This document shows, in pieces, positions 47,898-59,615 of a stretch of 64,000 nucleotides of DNA. Source of the stretch: Rhinopomastus cyanomelas (Eukaryota; Chordata; Aves; Bucerotiformes; Rhinopomastidae); assembly GCA_013400115.1 (NCBI GenBank), contig VXBP01003652.1, positions 753,303 through 817,302 on the forward strand, in the 5' to 3' direction. The notes below the pieces were generated by a model. It was not told the origin of the DNA, ran no database searches, and worked only from the letters and a program-made list of their open reading frames with translations. Made by a program: the position numbers and the translations under genes. How positions within the stretch are numbered: position 1 is the stretch's first letter; the number at the start of each line of letters is the position of its first letter.

Positions 47898-48884
47898 TGT
47901 GGAATATTCCTCTAATAGGGATATTCCTTTCTAACTAGTTCAAACCTGTTTATCTTTTATAATGCCTGGGCTTCAAATGCTCCATCCTTGTTGCCTGAGT
48001 TTTCTCTCTGACACTGGTTTGCTCTGGGGAAAATTCCGCTTGCATTCTCATGAAAGAGCAGGATTTGGCACAATCATTCCAGCCTCACTGCCTAGCAGCA
48101 GTCAGCAGAATCTGTTGAATACATAATGCTGGAATTCTACTCCTTACCCATTTCTTGCAGAGGTAGGATTTTGCAGCAGGCAAGGGGAGGCTTGAAACAT
48201 GATGGCTATTCAATACGTGGTTGAGCACATCCACTAGCCATTGCTCTTCATCGAGCAGGCACATGGAAGTTTTAGGGGGCAGCGTGTCCGCTGTGTCGAC
48301 AGGAAAGGGGATGTTGCTCACGGCACGATATAAGGTGTTTCTTCTTGCCAGGAGCAAGTGCTAACCTGCACCTTGGAAAAGCAGGGGTTGCTTTCCCACA
48401 GGCTCTTAGAGTAACAATCACCGAGACAAGTTCAAAGAGCTCTGAAATTCCTGATTAGTAAATATTATTGGAGGAAAGTGCAATCTCAGGACAATGAGGC
48501 CTGACGTGAACCCGATTCCGACACGATTTTGGCACTCTTCAGCTTCGTTCTAAATACGAACAGAGCATGCCAAGCAGCCATCCATCCTGCCTAACTCCTA
48601 AGCTTAGCTTTCCCCAGTTCACCAGCCACTTGCCAAGAGTCATTTGTTCTAGTATTTCCTACAGAAGCCAAGCTACTTCTCATAAGTCTCCATCCTAATT
48701 AAGCTACTTGCTGGCTTTTATAATCACCTCTCCATAAACCAATCAATATCAGCAGGATTTTTAACAGATGAAACTGGGTTGATTTCCCCTTAAAGCACCA
48801 GCCATCCTGAAACAACAAGATCTTGTTCTTTACTCTTTAGCTTTTCCCACACGCCTTCTTTCATCTGTGATCTGTGTTAGATAC
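47898..48884. other. Unique upstream sequence
   Basis: About 1 kb. A 90-codon minus-strand frame at 48085-48357 has a protein-like composition but no recognised homology (see findings). Confidence 0.4.
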
Positions 48885-48967
48885 TTTTGTCCTGCTCAGG
48901 CAGGGTGGTTGGACTCGATGCTCTCTTTGGGTCCCTTCCAGCCCCTAACATCCTATGATCCTATGAT
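48885..48967 (+). mobile_element. CR1 3'-end fragment, another subfamily
   Basis: About 83 bp: TTGTCCTGCTCAGGCAGGGT, GGTTGGACTCGATGCTCTC, CCTATGATCCTATGAT. The terminal octamer is CCTATGAT, unlike groups A and B. Confidence 0.86.
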
Positions 48968-49682
48968 CTTTTCCAGCTGGAAAAGAGAGAGGCCAACAAT
49001 AGAAGTAAATAGAGTCAAATACGCTCAGGGCTGAGTGAGGGCAGGGAAAACTGCAGTTTTCCAGACAAGCCAGGCAGGTCTGGCCACTGCATAAACTGGT
49101 ATTTGCTCTCAAGCTGTTTCACACTCAGTATTGCTCATCAGTCCATTAGGAAGGACAGACAGTCAGGCTGTTTGACCCAAATCCAGACAAAACAGGCAGA
49201 ATAAATCAAAGCTCTGGGATATTCACAACTACGGCGCTTCAGAAATTCAGTACTTCATCTTGACTCTCATTCAAGAAAGCATCTGAACCAAGCTTAAAGC
49301 TTGTACAAAGGGATGTCTAAACCAACAAGCTCATCTACAGCCCTGCTGCCTGTTTCAAGACCCTGTTTCTGGAATCTGTGGGGCCACTACAGCAAACTCA
49401 GTTTACAGAGTCCACAACCGAAAGAGCATCCCCTCTGGAGCAGACTGCTTATGGAGCATCCTAGAGTCACTGCTGCGCTCCACACATGAGCAGGACACAA
49501 GTGGCACTGCTCAAATTGCCACCAGGCTGGATTTACCCAGAAACTTTTACTCTCACAGGCATGGCTATGGAGAATGTCCTGCATGAGGAGGAAAAATAAA
49601 AGTGAAGCAATTTGGTCTTGCCAAGGTCATTCTAGTGTGTTTCTCACTGTCCCATAATATGGATAAAAGGGATATTGATATG
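48968..49682. other. Unique upstream sequence
   Basis: Nothing recognised. Confidence 0.5.
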
Positions 49683-49865
49683 AGAATCATAGAATCATTC
49701 AGGTTGGAAAAGACTCTTGGGATCATTGAGTCAACCATCAACCCTACTCTACAAGTTCACCCCTAAACCAGATCCCCCAACACTACATCTAAGCATCTTC
49801 TAAACTCATCCAGGGATGGGAACTCAACCATCACCCTGGGCAGCCCATTCCAGTGCCTGACCACT
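49683..49865 (-). mobile_element. CR1 3'-end fragment, group B
   Basis: About 183 bp: GAGAATCATAGAATCATTC, ACCATCAACCCTACTCTAC, to CCAGTGCCTGACCACTTGG. Close in sequence to the pieces at 31590 and 55883. Confidence 0.92.
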
Positions 49866-51915
49866 TGGAGACGGTAGAAGAACCATATGATGTGGAAATA
49901 AATTGGCTCCAAATAAAAGACTAACTGACTAAAAGAAACATGCAGTGGGGCCACACTGCTACCATCATCCCCAACGAACATCCACCCCGTTTGGGTGTTT
50001 CTCCACCAAGACCAGTGGACTCAAAAGCCACATGAAGGAACGTGCATTGTAGGTTCTGGCCTGTTGCCACATCAGCATACCAGCTGACAACATCCGTGGG
50101 CTAAGGGGGAACCAAAGCCACGTGTGGTGTGGTCAGCAGACACAGAACTGATTGGATTTTTTCCAGCAGCTAGTATCTGAAAAAGACTTTGCTTTATACT
50201 TGGACCCGTATGGTAAACGGCATCCATTTAGCTCAGGGAAAGGTCAGAGATATTTTAAAGTAAAGAAAGGCCATCTCTGGCAGCTGTATCCAATTCAGGG
50301 AGATATATTATCCCCAAAGGAACATTAGGGGGGAAAAAATCCTTATTTATTTTATTTCTGCATATTCCACTTCCAGTTACCGTGGTGCCTTCATGCTGTG
50401 GAACGGAGCTGTGTCTTCAAGCAAAATCCAGCCAGTCTTCCCTAGAACGAGACAGAGATTATCTAAACAACCAATCTCTTCCTGCAATTTGCAGGTCTAA
50501 TTCCACACTTCAGTATTTAAGGTCTCCGAAGAAAAAGAAGTGACATTCATCTTCCCTCGTTAAGGAAAAAGAAAGAAAGAAAGATTTTCCTTCTATCTAG
50601 AGATTATTTAGTGCTCTGTTATCGACACTGCTTCCATTGAAAGATTTAAAGATAAAAATGCAGTGTATTCAAGGAGTGATCATTTTTCATCGTCACTTAG
50701 TGACAGAACAGCCTGGAGTCAATTGCAGCAGATTTATCTTTTCTGCTATCGATCGCGTGTGGGGCTGGGCTGCTTGCAGGTACCTGGCTGCATCTCTTCT
50801 CAGCTGCAGCAAGAGATGCAAAAGGAGTGGACAAGAGTGCTGCCAAGCAATCTTGTTTTCACTCCAAAGCTCTTTAATTTCCCTCTAAGCAGTCAGATAA
50901 GCTGCTAGAAGGTAATTTGTTAAAGGACACGAGGCATTTCCTACAGGACAAACAGAACAGTGTCTAAAACAGCGTTTCCCTGGGTGGCTCCGTTTACAAG
51001 GTGTCACCAAGAACGGGGTTCAAGGTGCTGGGTGCTAATGAAAACTTCAGATATTGGAGGGGCAGATGTTTTGTGAAAAGTAGGAGCTGCCAGTCAGGTC
51101 CCTAAGGCAAACCTCCCGTGACCTCCTGTGGCGAAGATGCTCTCTTGTGTTCTCCTGAGGATTCCCTTCACGTCATGGAAAGGTTTGTTCTGCTTTTTGA
51201 AGTCCACAGGGAATGGAAGGTATTATCCTGAGGGTTTGGAGCACTGAAGCTTCCAAAGCTCCATGACAATTTTTATATTTAAAACACAGAGATTCATTCC
51301 GGTCACCTTCTGAGTTTAGAGTGAAGCTGAAGGGAAAAAACCCTACAAAATTAAGACATTCAGATGGGAGATGGGACGTAGAACCTGCTTGTTCTCAAAC
51401 ACTACATTGTATTGGGTCCCAGACTCTGGTCTCAGACACATCTCCTACTTTAAACAGAGCCAGACTTCCATACACACTCTTCTTCACTTAAGCCAAACAC
51501 AGCGGTAAGTGCTGATACAGGGGCTGTGAGTTTGATGGCTGAATAGTGCTTGCGGGAATCCTTAAGAGACCAAGAAAGCTTTCTCCAGAAGCTGTCATGC
51601 GCCTCCCTGATGGATCATGGCTCATGAACCAGAAATGCACTTAGTGTGGGGAGCAGGCAGGACCAGATCTCCAGCTTCCTCCAGCCGTTGCTCAGTTATA
51701 GAGCTAAAAGGTCCATCTGTGCCTGCCTGTCTTAGCAGATACCAGCTGAAATGTGACCCAGACACCTTTAAAATGTCTACATATCTGGTGTAAGTTTTAA
51801 ATGTAAGTTGAAAAAGAAGGCATACAAAGAATGAGCTTCAATAAATGAGCAGCACACGGCACTGCAGTGCTATTTGCAGCTTTCTCAACCATCTTGTGAT
51901 GCCATTTATGCACAG
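49866..51915. other. Unique upstream sequence (about 2 kb)
   Basis: It holds a short (GAAA)n run at about 50566-50583. Nothing else recognised. Confidence 0.5.
50566..50583 (+). repeat. (GAAA)n microsatellite
   Basis: Three GAAA units after a poly-A start. Confidence 0.7.
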
Positions 51916-51928
51916 CCCCCCCCCCCCN
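51916..51928 (+). repeat. Poly-C run ending in an ambiguous base
   Basis: Twelve C followed by N at 51928, the only unresolved base I noticed. The homopolymer abuts a truncated CR1, so the local assembly may be imperfect. Confidence 0.9.
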
Positions 51929-51929
51929 A

Positions 51930-52102
51930 ATCTTAATGAAGTCACCTCTCAGTCTCTTTTTTTTTTCCCAGGCTAAAGAGACGCAGCTCCCTCAGCCTTT
52001 CCTCATAAGGGAGGTGTTCCACTCCCTTCATCATCTTGGTGGCTCTGTGCTGGACTCTCTGCAGCAGTTCTGTCCCCTTCTGGAACTGAGGGGCCCAGAG
52101 CT
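51930..52102 (-). mobile_element. CR1 internal fragment
   Basis: About 173 bp: TAATGAAGTCACCTCTCAGTC, AGCTCCCTCAGCCTTTCCTC, CACTCCCTTCATCATCTTGG, TGGAACTGAGGGGCCCAGAG. It begins in mid-ORF next to the C run, and its own 3' UTR is missing. Confidence 0.9.
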
Positions 52103-52899
52103 CTCATTGCTCTTGCCCATGTGCATTAGAAAAGGGAAAGAGAAGCACTGGACATGGAGACTTCTTTTGTTCCCTGTGATCTCCGCTTGTCCTTCCACTC
52201 TTCTTGGGGAAACCCAGCAGATTAATTCACACCACAGCAAAAATCCCCAAACATTGTAACTGCAGGAACTACCTCGAGATGAAGGTCACGTATGCTAGAG
52301 GCAATGTTTTAACCAAAAACCCCCAAGCAAGCTGTACAAACAAAACATACGTAGGTTCACTCCAAGAACATCACAATGCTCTAGCCCTTCTGTCCTTCCT
52401 CGCTAATTATGTGCTTTGGTGGTTCATTTTCTAATCACTTCTCTGAAAGACATCCTTCTCCTACAGAGATCCAATCCTTTTACACTCCTCTGCAGCTAGC
52501 TCTGACTCCCTTGTCATCTCTTCATCCAAACCCTTGTGATTAATCATCTCTTAACAGGTTTATCAATCTGTTCTCAAGCCCGTACACAGGAACATACATG
52601 TTGAGCAGACACTTCCTCTATAGCTTTCTCTGCTACACTATTTTGGAGAACTGGTCCAAACTGTGCCAGCTAACTCTTGCTATTTGCAGACATGGGAGGT
52701 GGGATTCTCAGCCACGAGGATTTGCCAAGGTAGCTATATGGGTGTACTAGCAACAGGATATTTCTCTTGCTGCATAGCTCACTCCCGTCTTCGTATACGC
52801 TGTACTAGTAGAACTTCACTGCCTCAGAAGGTTTTTGTTAGGAAATTAGCTGAACCTCTTGCATCACAAACTGACAGAGCAGCATTTGACCAGGATGAG
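52103..52899. other. Unique upstream sequence
   Basis: Nothing recognised. Confidence 0.5.
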
Positions 52900-52988
52900 C
52901 TGGGTCTAGGTGGTCCTGCTCTGGCAGGGGGATTGGACTAGATTATCTTTGGAGGTCCCTTCCAATCCTTAATATTCTGAGATTCTGA
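52900..52988 (+). mobile_element. CR1 3'-end fragment, group A
   Basis: About 89 bp: GGGTCTAGGTGGTCCTGCTC, CCAATCCTTAATATTCTGAG, ATTCTGA. Confidence 0.91.
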
Positions 52989-53888
52989 GCTGTCCAAAAA
53001 GGAACACGATCACTTTCTTGAAGAATAAAACCTGCCTTCATTCCATCCCGAAATAACCTGCTCTTTTGATCCATCCTTCCTCACACAAGGCTTTCCTGCA
53101 CAGATAACAACGCTAAACAAATTAGGGAATTACTCTCTCTGCAGGAGCCAGGTCATATTTCACCATTAGCGAAGGAATCTGATTTTTGCCTGGGTGAAAA
53201 GAAATGCACAACAACAGCATTTTGCTATCATTCATGTCTCAACATTCCCCCTCAAAACAGTTTCATTTTGTTATATTTAGGGCCTCACCGTTACATCCTA
53301 AAATAATGTCAATAATTACAGACCTCGCTGGTTTATTTTAGGCACCGTTCTCCCGGAGTGACAGAAGAGCACAGACTGAAAACATTGCTGGAAAAGAGAG
53401 GGAGGGAGGAAAAAAAACACATCCAAGCTCTGCCTGAGTGGTAAAAAGGAACGAGGTGCTTGCTGGGCACAGGAGATAAAAAAAGGGTTTCTACTGTTCA
53501 TCGTTTGCTTCAAGCCCAGACAGGATCCTGTGAGAGTAAACTAGAGCACTGCAGCATCGTGGGTTCGTGGCGTAATATTTTGGCCCTTGTGGGATGATGT
53601 TACACTGCAATATTGAAATGAAGGATCATACTCTGAAGTCTGCAATCTGGTGCCCCTCTCTGGCTGTCAGACCCGGTTCGAGGCAGAAGAAACCAAATAA
53701 AACACATTGATCAAGCTCTGCCCGACGCATCAGCTAAAAAATGACCCTTCCTATGTAAACAAACACACACAGAAAATCTTCACAAGCTTCCTCTTCTTCA
53801 AGTCATGGAAGCTCTTTCTGTTGCTATAAAACGAGAAGGTTTTTGTAAGTTGCATGAGCTCTGTAACTGACCTGTTAATTTGCTAATG
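52989..53888. other. Unique upstream sequence
   Basis: About 0.9 kb. It includes a B-box-like word (GGTTCGAGGC near 53,675) without a tRNA fold. Nothing recognised. Confidence 0.5.
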
Positions 53889-54365
53889 CCCTCAGTTCCA
53901 GAAGGGCACAGAACTGCTGTGGAGAGCCCAGCACAGAGCCACAAAGATGATGGAGGGAGTGGAGCATCTCCCTGATGAGGAAAGGCTGAGGGAGCTGGGG
54001 CTCTTGAGCTTGGAGAAAAGGAGACTAAGGGGTGACCTCATTCATGTCTATAAATATTTGAGGGGTGGGTGTCAGGAGGGTGGAACCAGGCTCTACTCAG
54101 TGGCATCTAATGATAGGACAAGGGGAAATGAGTGTCAGCTGGAACAGAGGAGGTTTCACATCAATCTGAGAAGAAACAACTTCTCAGTGAGAGTGACAGA
54201 GCACTGGAAGGGGCTGCCCAGGGGCTTGCAGAGTCTCCTTCTCTGGAGAGGTTTAAAACCTGCCTGGACATGTTCCTGTGTGACTGGGTCTAAGTGATCC
54301 TGCTGTGGCAGTGGGATTGGACTGGATGATCTTTCCAGGTCCCTTCCAATCCCTAATGTTCTGTT
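53889..54365 (+). mobile_element. CR1 fragment, group A, with long open reading frame
   Basis: About 475 bp from CCCTCAGTTCCAGAAGGGC to CCAATCCCTAATGTTCTG. The frame at 53947-54297 (116 codons) is open from MEGVEHLPDEERLRELGLLS through RRLRGDLIHVYKYLRGGCQE to RRFHINLRRNNFSVRVTEHW. A frameshift near 54,230 replaces the usual VVESPS with a shifted reading. It is one of the best preserved frames in the window and still only the C-terminal end of the ORF. Confidence 0.95.
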
Positions 54366-55882
54366 AAAAAGAGTGAAACTTACAGATCTTCTCTCACCCA
54401 CTGAATCACCAAAGCAAAGCCCTTTACAAGCCTGCTAGGAACACAATATTTACAACAAAGCACCAAGGAAAAGCCTCCCATTAAATTTTACAGCAATTTC
54501 CTTGGAAGGGTTCTTTCCACTGAGAACAGCTGGACTTCCTTGCAAATGAGCTGACTGAAGGAAGTACATCTGATTGCAGAGGTAATAAAATCCATGCCTT
54601 GACACCTTAATTTTTTTAATATATATTGGCCACCATCAAATCACTGCATTCACTGGTTTGCAGGCTAAAGCTATCAACGTTCTGGCAGGAGAACAGACAG
54701 GGAATGCAAAAGCTTGTGGAGTCCTTCAAAGCTTGATGCTTAAGACACAGCTTTTTAATGCTATTGATTCCTAGCAATCAATATTTTTTTCAATAAGAAA
54801 GTCTCATCTTACCCCTTTTCCCAACCACCCTTCACAATGAACTTAGTTAGGATGAAAAAGCACTTAATGGCTTTCTTTGAGGTCTTTTTTTTTCCCCCCT
54901 CATGTTCATTGCAGTCTCTTCTTCCTTACAAAGTTCACCTCCCTCAGCCCTGCTGACTGATACCCTGTGGTTGTGGGGTGGTTGGCCAGATCTTCTCCAG
55001 CCTAACAACCTGCCATCAGGTTATGATTTGACCCAGAAAAGCAAAGTTCTTTGAAATTAATAAAATTGCAGCCACAGCAATCCTTGAAGGATTGATTAAG
55101 CCTTTAAGGTGGTTTGCTTAGAACTTAGCAAACACTTGTGCTCCTTCCTCAGTCCCTTTGTGAGTAACTGAGCCATCAGCAAGCTTCCTGAACAAGGTTT
55201 TAAAGCTCCTTGTTACCATTAAATGTGGAGCAAAGCAGTAATTTCTGTTGGGACTCTTAGGCGATGACTTGACAAAAAGGCTGGGCTGGTCATCTCCTGT
55301 TGGCAAACGCAGTCCTTTGGCATCGTGAGATGGAACAGAGCGGGTAGGACCTGCTGCAGCCAGACATTGCCCAAGAACTGAGTTTCACTGCTGACTAATT
55401 GCAGGCAAATCACTGCTGCTGGGACGTACAGAGTGAACAGTAGCAGCCACAGTGGTTGCCTGCAGAGCAGTGAGTTTAACAAGGATGGAATAAACGCTAA
55501 ACACTGTCTGAATCTTCCTGCAGCGGAAACCTGTGATCCCCTTTCCTCTTCAGCCTGTGATGTGGGAGAGCTGGATTGTCACCCCATTCACAATGGGGTC
55601 ACCTCCATTTTCAGCTGAAGGAAACATTGGGATACTCTTCTGAGTCTCTCCTGCCTCATGACCAAACAGGATTATTCCTGGACAGAAAAACACACTTTGG
55701 TGACTGGAAAACAGTTCCCTTTCATCAATGTGTTGTGAGCTGAAACTAATGATCTGGGCTCATTACAAACAGAGGCTGCTCTTCCCTTTGTTTTTTGTCA
55801 CCGTAACGCTGTGTGTGGCATCCCAACACTTTAAAAATAACCTGCTGTTCCACTGGTACTAGTGTGATGCTAATCAGACCTT
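54366..55882. other. Unique upstream sequence
   Basis: About 1.5 kb. A weak CR1-like word series near 54,968-55,030 (GTGGTTGGCCAGATC, CAGGTTATGATTTGA) is too diverged to call. Nothing else recognised. Confidence 0.45.
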
Positions 55883-56310
55883 CATAGAATCATTCAGGTT
55901 GGAAAAGACCCTTGGCATCATCGAGTCCAACCATCAACCCTACTCTACAAGTTCACCCCTAAACCAGATCCTCCAACACTACATCTAAGGATCTTTTAAA
56001 CTCATCCAGGGATGGAGACTCAACTACCACCCTGGGCAGCCCATTCCAGTGCCTGAAGGAGCTTGAAGCCCTTCACTCTGGTTCTGTCGCTAATTAACTG
56101 TGAGAAGAGCCCAGCACCAACATCTCTACAATGTCCTTTCAGATACCTGTAGAATGCAATAAGGTCTCACCTCAGCCTCTTCTTCCTCAAACTGAACAGC
56201 CCCAACTCTCTCCATCTCTCCTCATCAGATTGATTCTCCAGGCTTCTCAGCAGCTTCATTGCCCTCCTCTGCCCTCACTCCAGCACCTCAATGTCTCCCT
56301 TGTCCTGAGG
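55883..56310 (-). mobile_element. CR1 fragment, group B, with internal deletion
   Basis: From CATAGAATCATTCAGGTTGG to CACTCCAGCACCTCAATGTC. Between CCAGTGCCTGA (56055) and AGGAGCTTGAAGCCCTTC a stretch of the ORF tail present in the copy at 31590 is missing. Confidence 0.93.
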
Positions 56311-58392
56311 TGCTCATAGGAGGGGTGCTGCAGAATCTACAAGAAGATTTTAAAGGAGCACCATTCACTGCCTGCTCCTGGAAGCTGGCTGTTTAACTGG
56401 GCCTCCCAAGCCCTGCAGGTGCACACACGAGCACATTTTAATCAACCACAAACCACTCTGTTAGGAGCCTAAGCAGCTGCGCAGCCATGCCCACAAGAGC
56501 ACAGGTAAGTGGACTAGTAAATATTTGATAAAGTGTTGTTACACGGGATAGTCAACATAAATATTTAGCACAATGTTTATTTACATCTATGTCCTAGGTT
56601 TAGAATAATCTCGTGTCTAGAAGACAAGCATACCTTGCAGTGCTTGGTCTTAGCAGCTTGGGTAGGATATTGAATAGGTGTCATGATGCAGAGGAGGAAA
56701 TGAGCTGATTGTTCCATAAGTTATAGACACAGGCAACCATATACATATCTAGGCTCCTTTGTGGAGTAATTGCACCATCAGAAACACAGGCAACATAAAT
56801 CAGGAGCTCTTTACAAGGTGATAGATGTCGGGCTTTTAACACAGGACTTGGCAGCTGGCAGGGAGTGACCTTGGCTGGGGGGGTGTGTGTGGGGAGGGCT
56901 GCATCACAAAGAGCCGGACTGGCACGGGAGGGCAGGTTTTCAATGAACACAGTATGAAGTGCAAATATCACTCCCCCAAGGCGTAGCCCCAAGCACAAAT
57001 TTCAAGCCTTTCTTGAAGGGTTTGGTGATTCATCAGAGAAAAGCAGGATGCAATCAAAAATTCCTCACCAAAGCCCCGGGAAACGCACGGGCTGCCTGGC
57101 AGGGCTGCCACTCCTCCCCTGGCAAGGCTGCCTTTTGCCTCCAAGCTGAGACAGAGCAGGTAGGTGTGCAGTTTGACACATGAATATGTATTACAGCTTG
57201 CAGAGCAGCAACAGCCCTATATCAGAGCTGTCTCTGTTACAGCAAAGACCTGCATTATAGCAAGAGGTGGCCTTCCACAGGGCTTTGGGGTTTCTGCCTG
57301 ATGGCACATTTTGGGCTACTGAGCCTCTACATACATTGCAAATTCCTCTGACAGCCACATTGCATTTATGATGACAGACAGCCTTTCTGTCCAGCTGAAG
57401 GCCTTTTCAAAGTCTTCCTTGGGTTCTGATTTCTTTTTAATGAATTAAATGAGATTTCTTGCACAATCTCTCCGTGCGTGTACATGCAGGCTGGGGCACT
57501 GTTTAGTGCCTTTTATTTTGGACCCCCAACCAAAGCCACAGGGTCGGCTTGGCTGGAATATTTTGTGCTAAAGTAGAGGAGTCATCTTTGGAGGACCAAT
57601 AAAGAAGTAGAAAACATTTAAATTCTAATTCACGGGCTTGCCTGTGGCTCTTGTGACTCAGAACTGATTCCACAATGGCTCCTCGATGACCTCGGTGAGA
57701 CGTGGCACGGCACTGGCCGTGCTCTTATGGGATACTGGTTGTCTGTTGTACAAACAACATTGTCCCTGCTAATATCTCTGGCAGAACCTCCTAGGTGCAC
57801 TGTTGGGGTTTGCTGCTTTATTTTTTCCTAGTGCGTCTTCTGAGCGATACGCCTGCGGAATATTAACCACCCTAACGATCCCAGCGCAGCTCCAGAGCAC
57901 TGCTGCTTCCTTCAGCCCTGCTGAAGAGTTTTTCTGCCTTTGTAGCAGTTTCAGTGGAGGGGCCAAGGACTGGCAGAAGTGCAGCAGCTGAGCAACCATC
58001 CTCCTCTTCGCAGGCAGCTCACAGCCAGGCGCCGGTGCTGACGCACAGGGTGGGAAGATCTGGTCGCTGTTCTACCTCATTGATAGTAATCCTGTAGTGC
58101 TGATGTCTTTAGACCTGGGCTCTACTCTGTCACAAGATTGTCTAGGTCTGAATTTCCTCTCTGTGGATGGATACCTGAGGCTGCCTTTCAGAGATGTTAC
58201 ATGGAAAGTAATCTGCAAAATCTAAACTGGAGGTAGGGATAGGGTGGGAGACACAGGATGGAGTGGCAGGACAGAGAGGAGAGCTGACACCACTCTGATG
58301 AAGGAAATATGAAGGGTCTGTGCTGTAGGAACAAGAGATGAACTTTCAGTGATGAAAAGGAACTAATTAAAGAGACTAATCCAGTGCAAGAA
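56311..58392. other. Unique upstream sequence (about 2.1 kb)
   Basis: No exon, RNA gene or repeat recognised. A G/GT-rich patch occurs near 56,877-56,895. Confidence 0.45.
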
Positions 58393-58472
58393 GGGACTGC
58401 TGTGGCAGGGGGATTGGACTGGATGATCTTTCAAGGTCCCTTCCAATCCCTAATGATTCTATGATTCTATGA
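58393..58472 (+). mobile_element. CR1 3'-end fragment
   Basis: About 80 bp: GCTGTGGCAGGGGGATTGG, CCAATCCCTAATGATTCTATG, ATTCTATGA. It has a group A body with ATTCTATG terminal octamers. Confidence 0.91.
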
Positions 58473-58574
58473 CTAGGGAAGTTCTCAAAGAATTTTGGAA
58501 GCCAACACAGGAAAACCAATCCCAAACCAAAAATAGAGCCAAAATAAGGAAAGACCGTTTGAAATGTCTTTTTC

Positions 58575-58758
58575 CATGACTGGGAAATGGAACAGGCTGC
58601 CCAGGGGGGCTGTGGAGTCTCCTTCTTTGGAAAGGTTTAAAACCTGCCTGGACATGTTCCTGTGCAACTTGGTCTAGGTGGTCCTGCTCCGGTAAGGGGA
58701 TTGGACTAGGTGGTCTTTTGAGGTCCCTTCCAATCCCTAACGATTCTATGATTCCATA
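58575..58758 (+). mobile_element. CR1 3'-end fragment, in tandem with the previous one
   Basis: About 184 bp from GACTGGGAAATGGAACAGGC to CTAACGATTCTATGATTCC. It has the same orientation and the same ATTCTATG-type terminus as the piece ending at 58472, about 100 bp away. Confidence 0.91.
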
Positions 58759-59615
58759 AGCAATGAGAAGGAACTTTACTCTGCCAGTTCCCTGGTGAAT
58801 TAGTTATCACCAGGTATGGAATGAAACCACAAGACCTTCTGCCTTGAAAAGTGAGCAGGTCTGGGAACAGGAGAGGAAGGCTGAGCACTGATACGGGGTG
58901 TGTAATGCTGCTGCTCAGATCCCAGCTGCACCCTACAGAGTTAAGGAAGACACAGGAGGAACTAACCAAAGTCAGTGACTTGCTGTTCACATTTTACCCC
59001 TTCAAGCTGTTGCCTCCACCTGAGCCAGCTGCGACCAGGACATGTTCTACCATCCAGGGGAATGAACTCACCTGAATCTCTCCTTAAAAGTGGTCTCTCT
59101 TTTGTCTCTCCCTGACTTGCCTCCAGCTACCCCCCAGGTACTCTTCATTTTTCATTGACCGACTGGTCAGATTGTGCCCGACTTCATTGAGAGGCTTTTA
59201 AAACCTTAGTCTTTCCTATTAGTATTGATCAGCTTTGTCCTCTTAATGGGCAGTTTTTTTAGTCTCCTGGCTGTTGCATCATCATAAATTACTCTCCAGA
59301 GTTCTTCATAGGGATTCACAAATGTGAATACAGTTGGGGACCAGCTCTGGGGAGAGATGCTAGTCTTCTAAACAAACCCCCAAGCCACATGTCAGCCTTC
59401 AAGAAACCATTCACAGATGAGAAAATTGACAAACAATCTGGTCATTGCATTTTTCTGGAGAACAAAAAGCATAGAAAGGCAAAAGAGAAAAGAGGGAGAG
59501 CAAGCTGGTCCTCTACAGAAAGAAACTTCGTGAACCCGTGCACCAACATCATCCTTGGACCTGTGGGTTCTCAGCTCAAAAATGCAAAAGTAGTAATTAA
59601 TAGTTTGCACCTCAA
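58759..59615. other. Unique upstream sequence
   Basis: About 0.85 kb. Nothing recognised. Confidence 0.5.

Noticed and set aside
53660..53700. tRNA-like B box (GGTTCGAGGC)
   Set aside because: I found no matching A box, anticodon stem or acceptor stem around it.
54968..55030. Another old CR1 3' end
   Set aside because: Only a few scattered words match (GTGGTTGGCCAGATC, CAGGTTATGA), too weak to call without an alignment.
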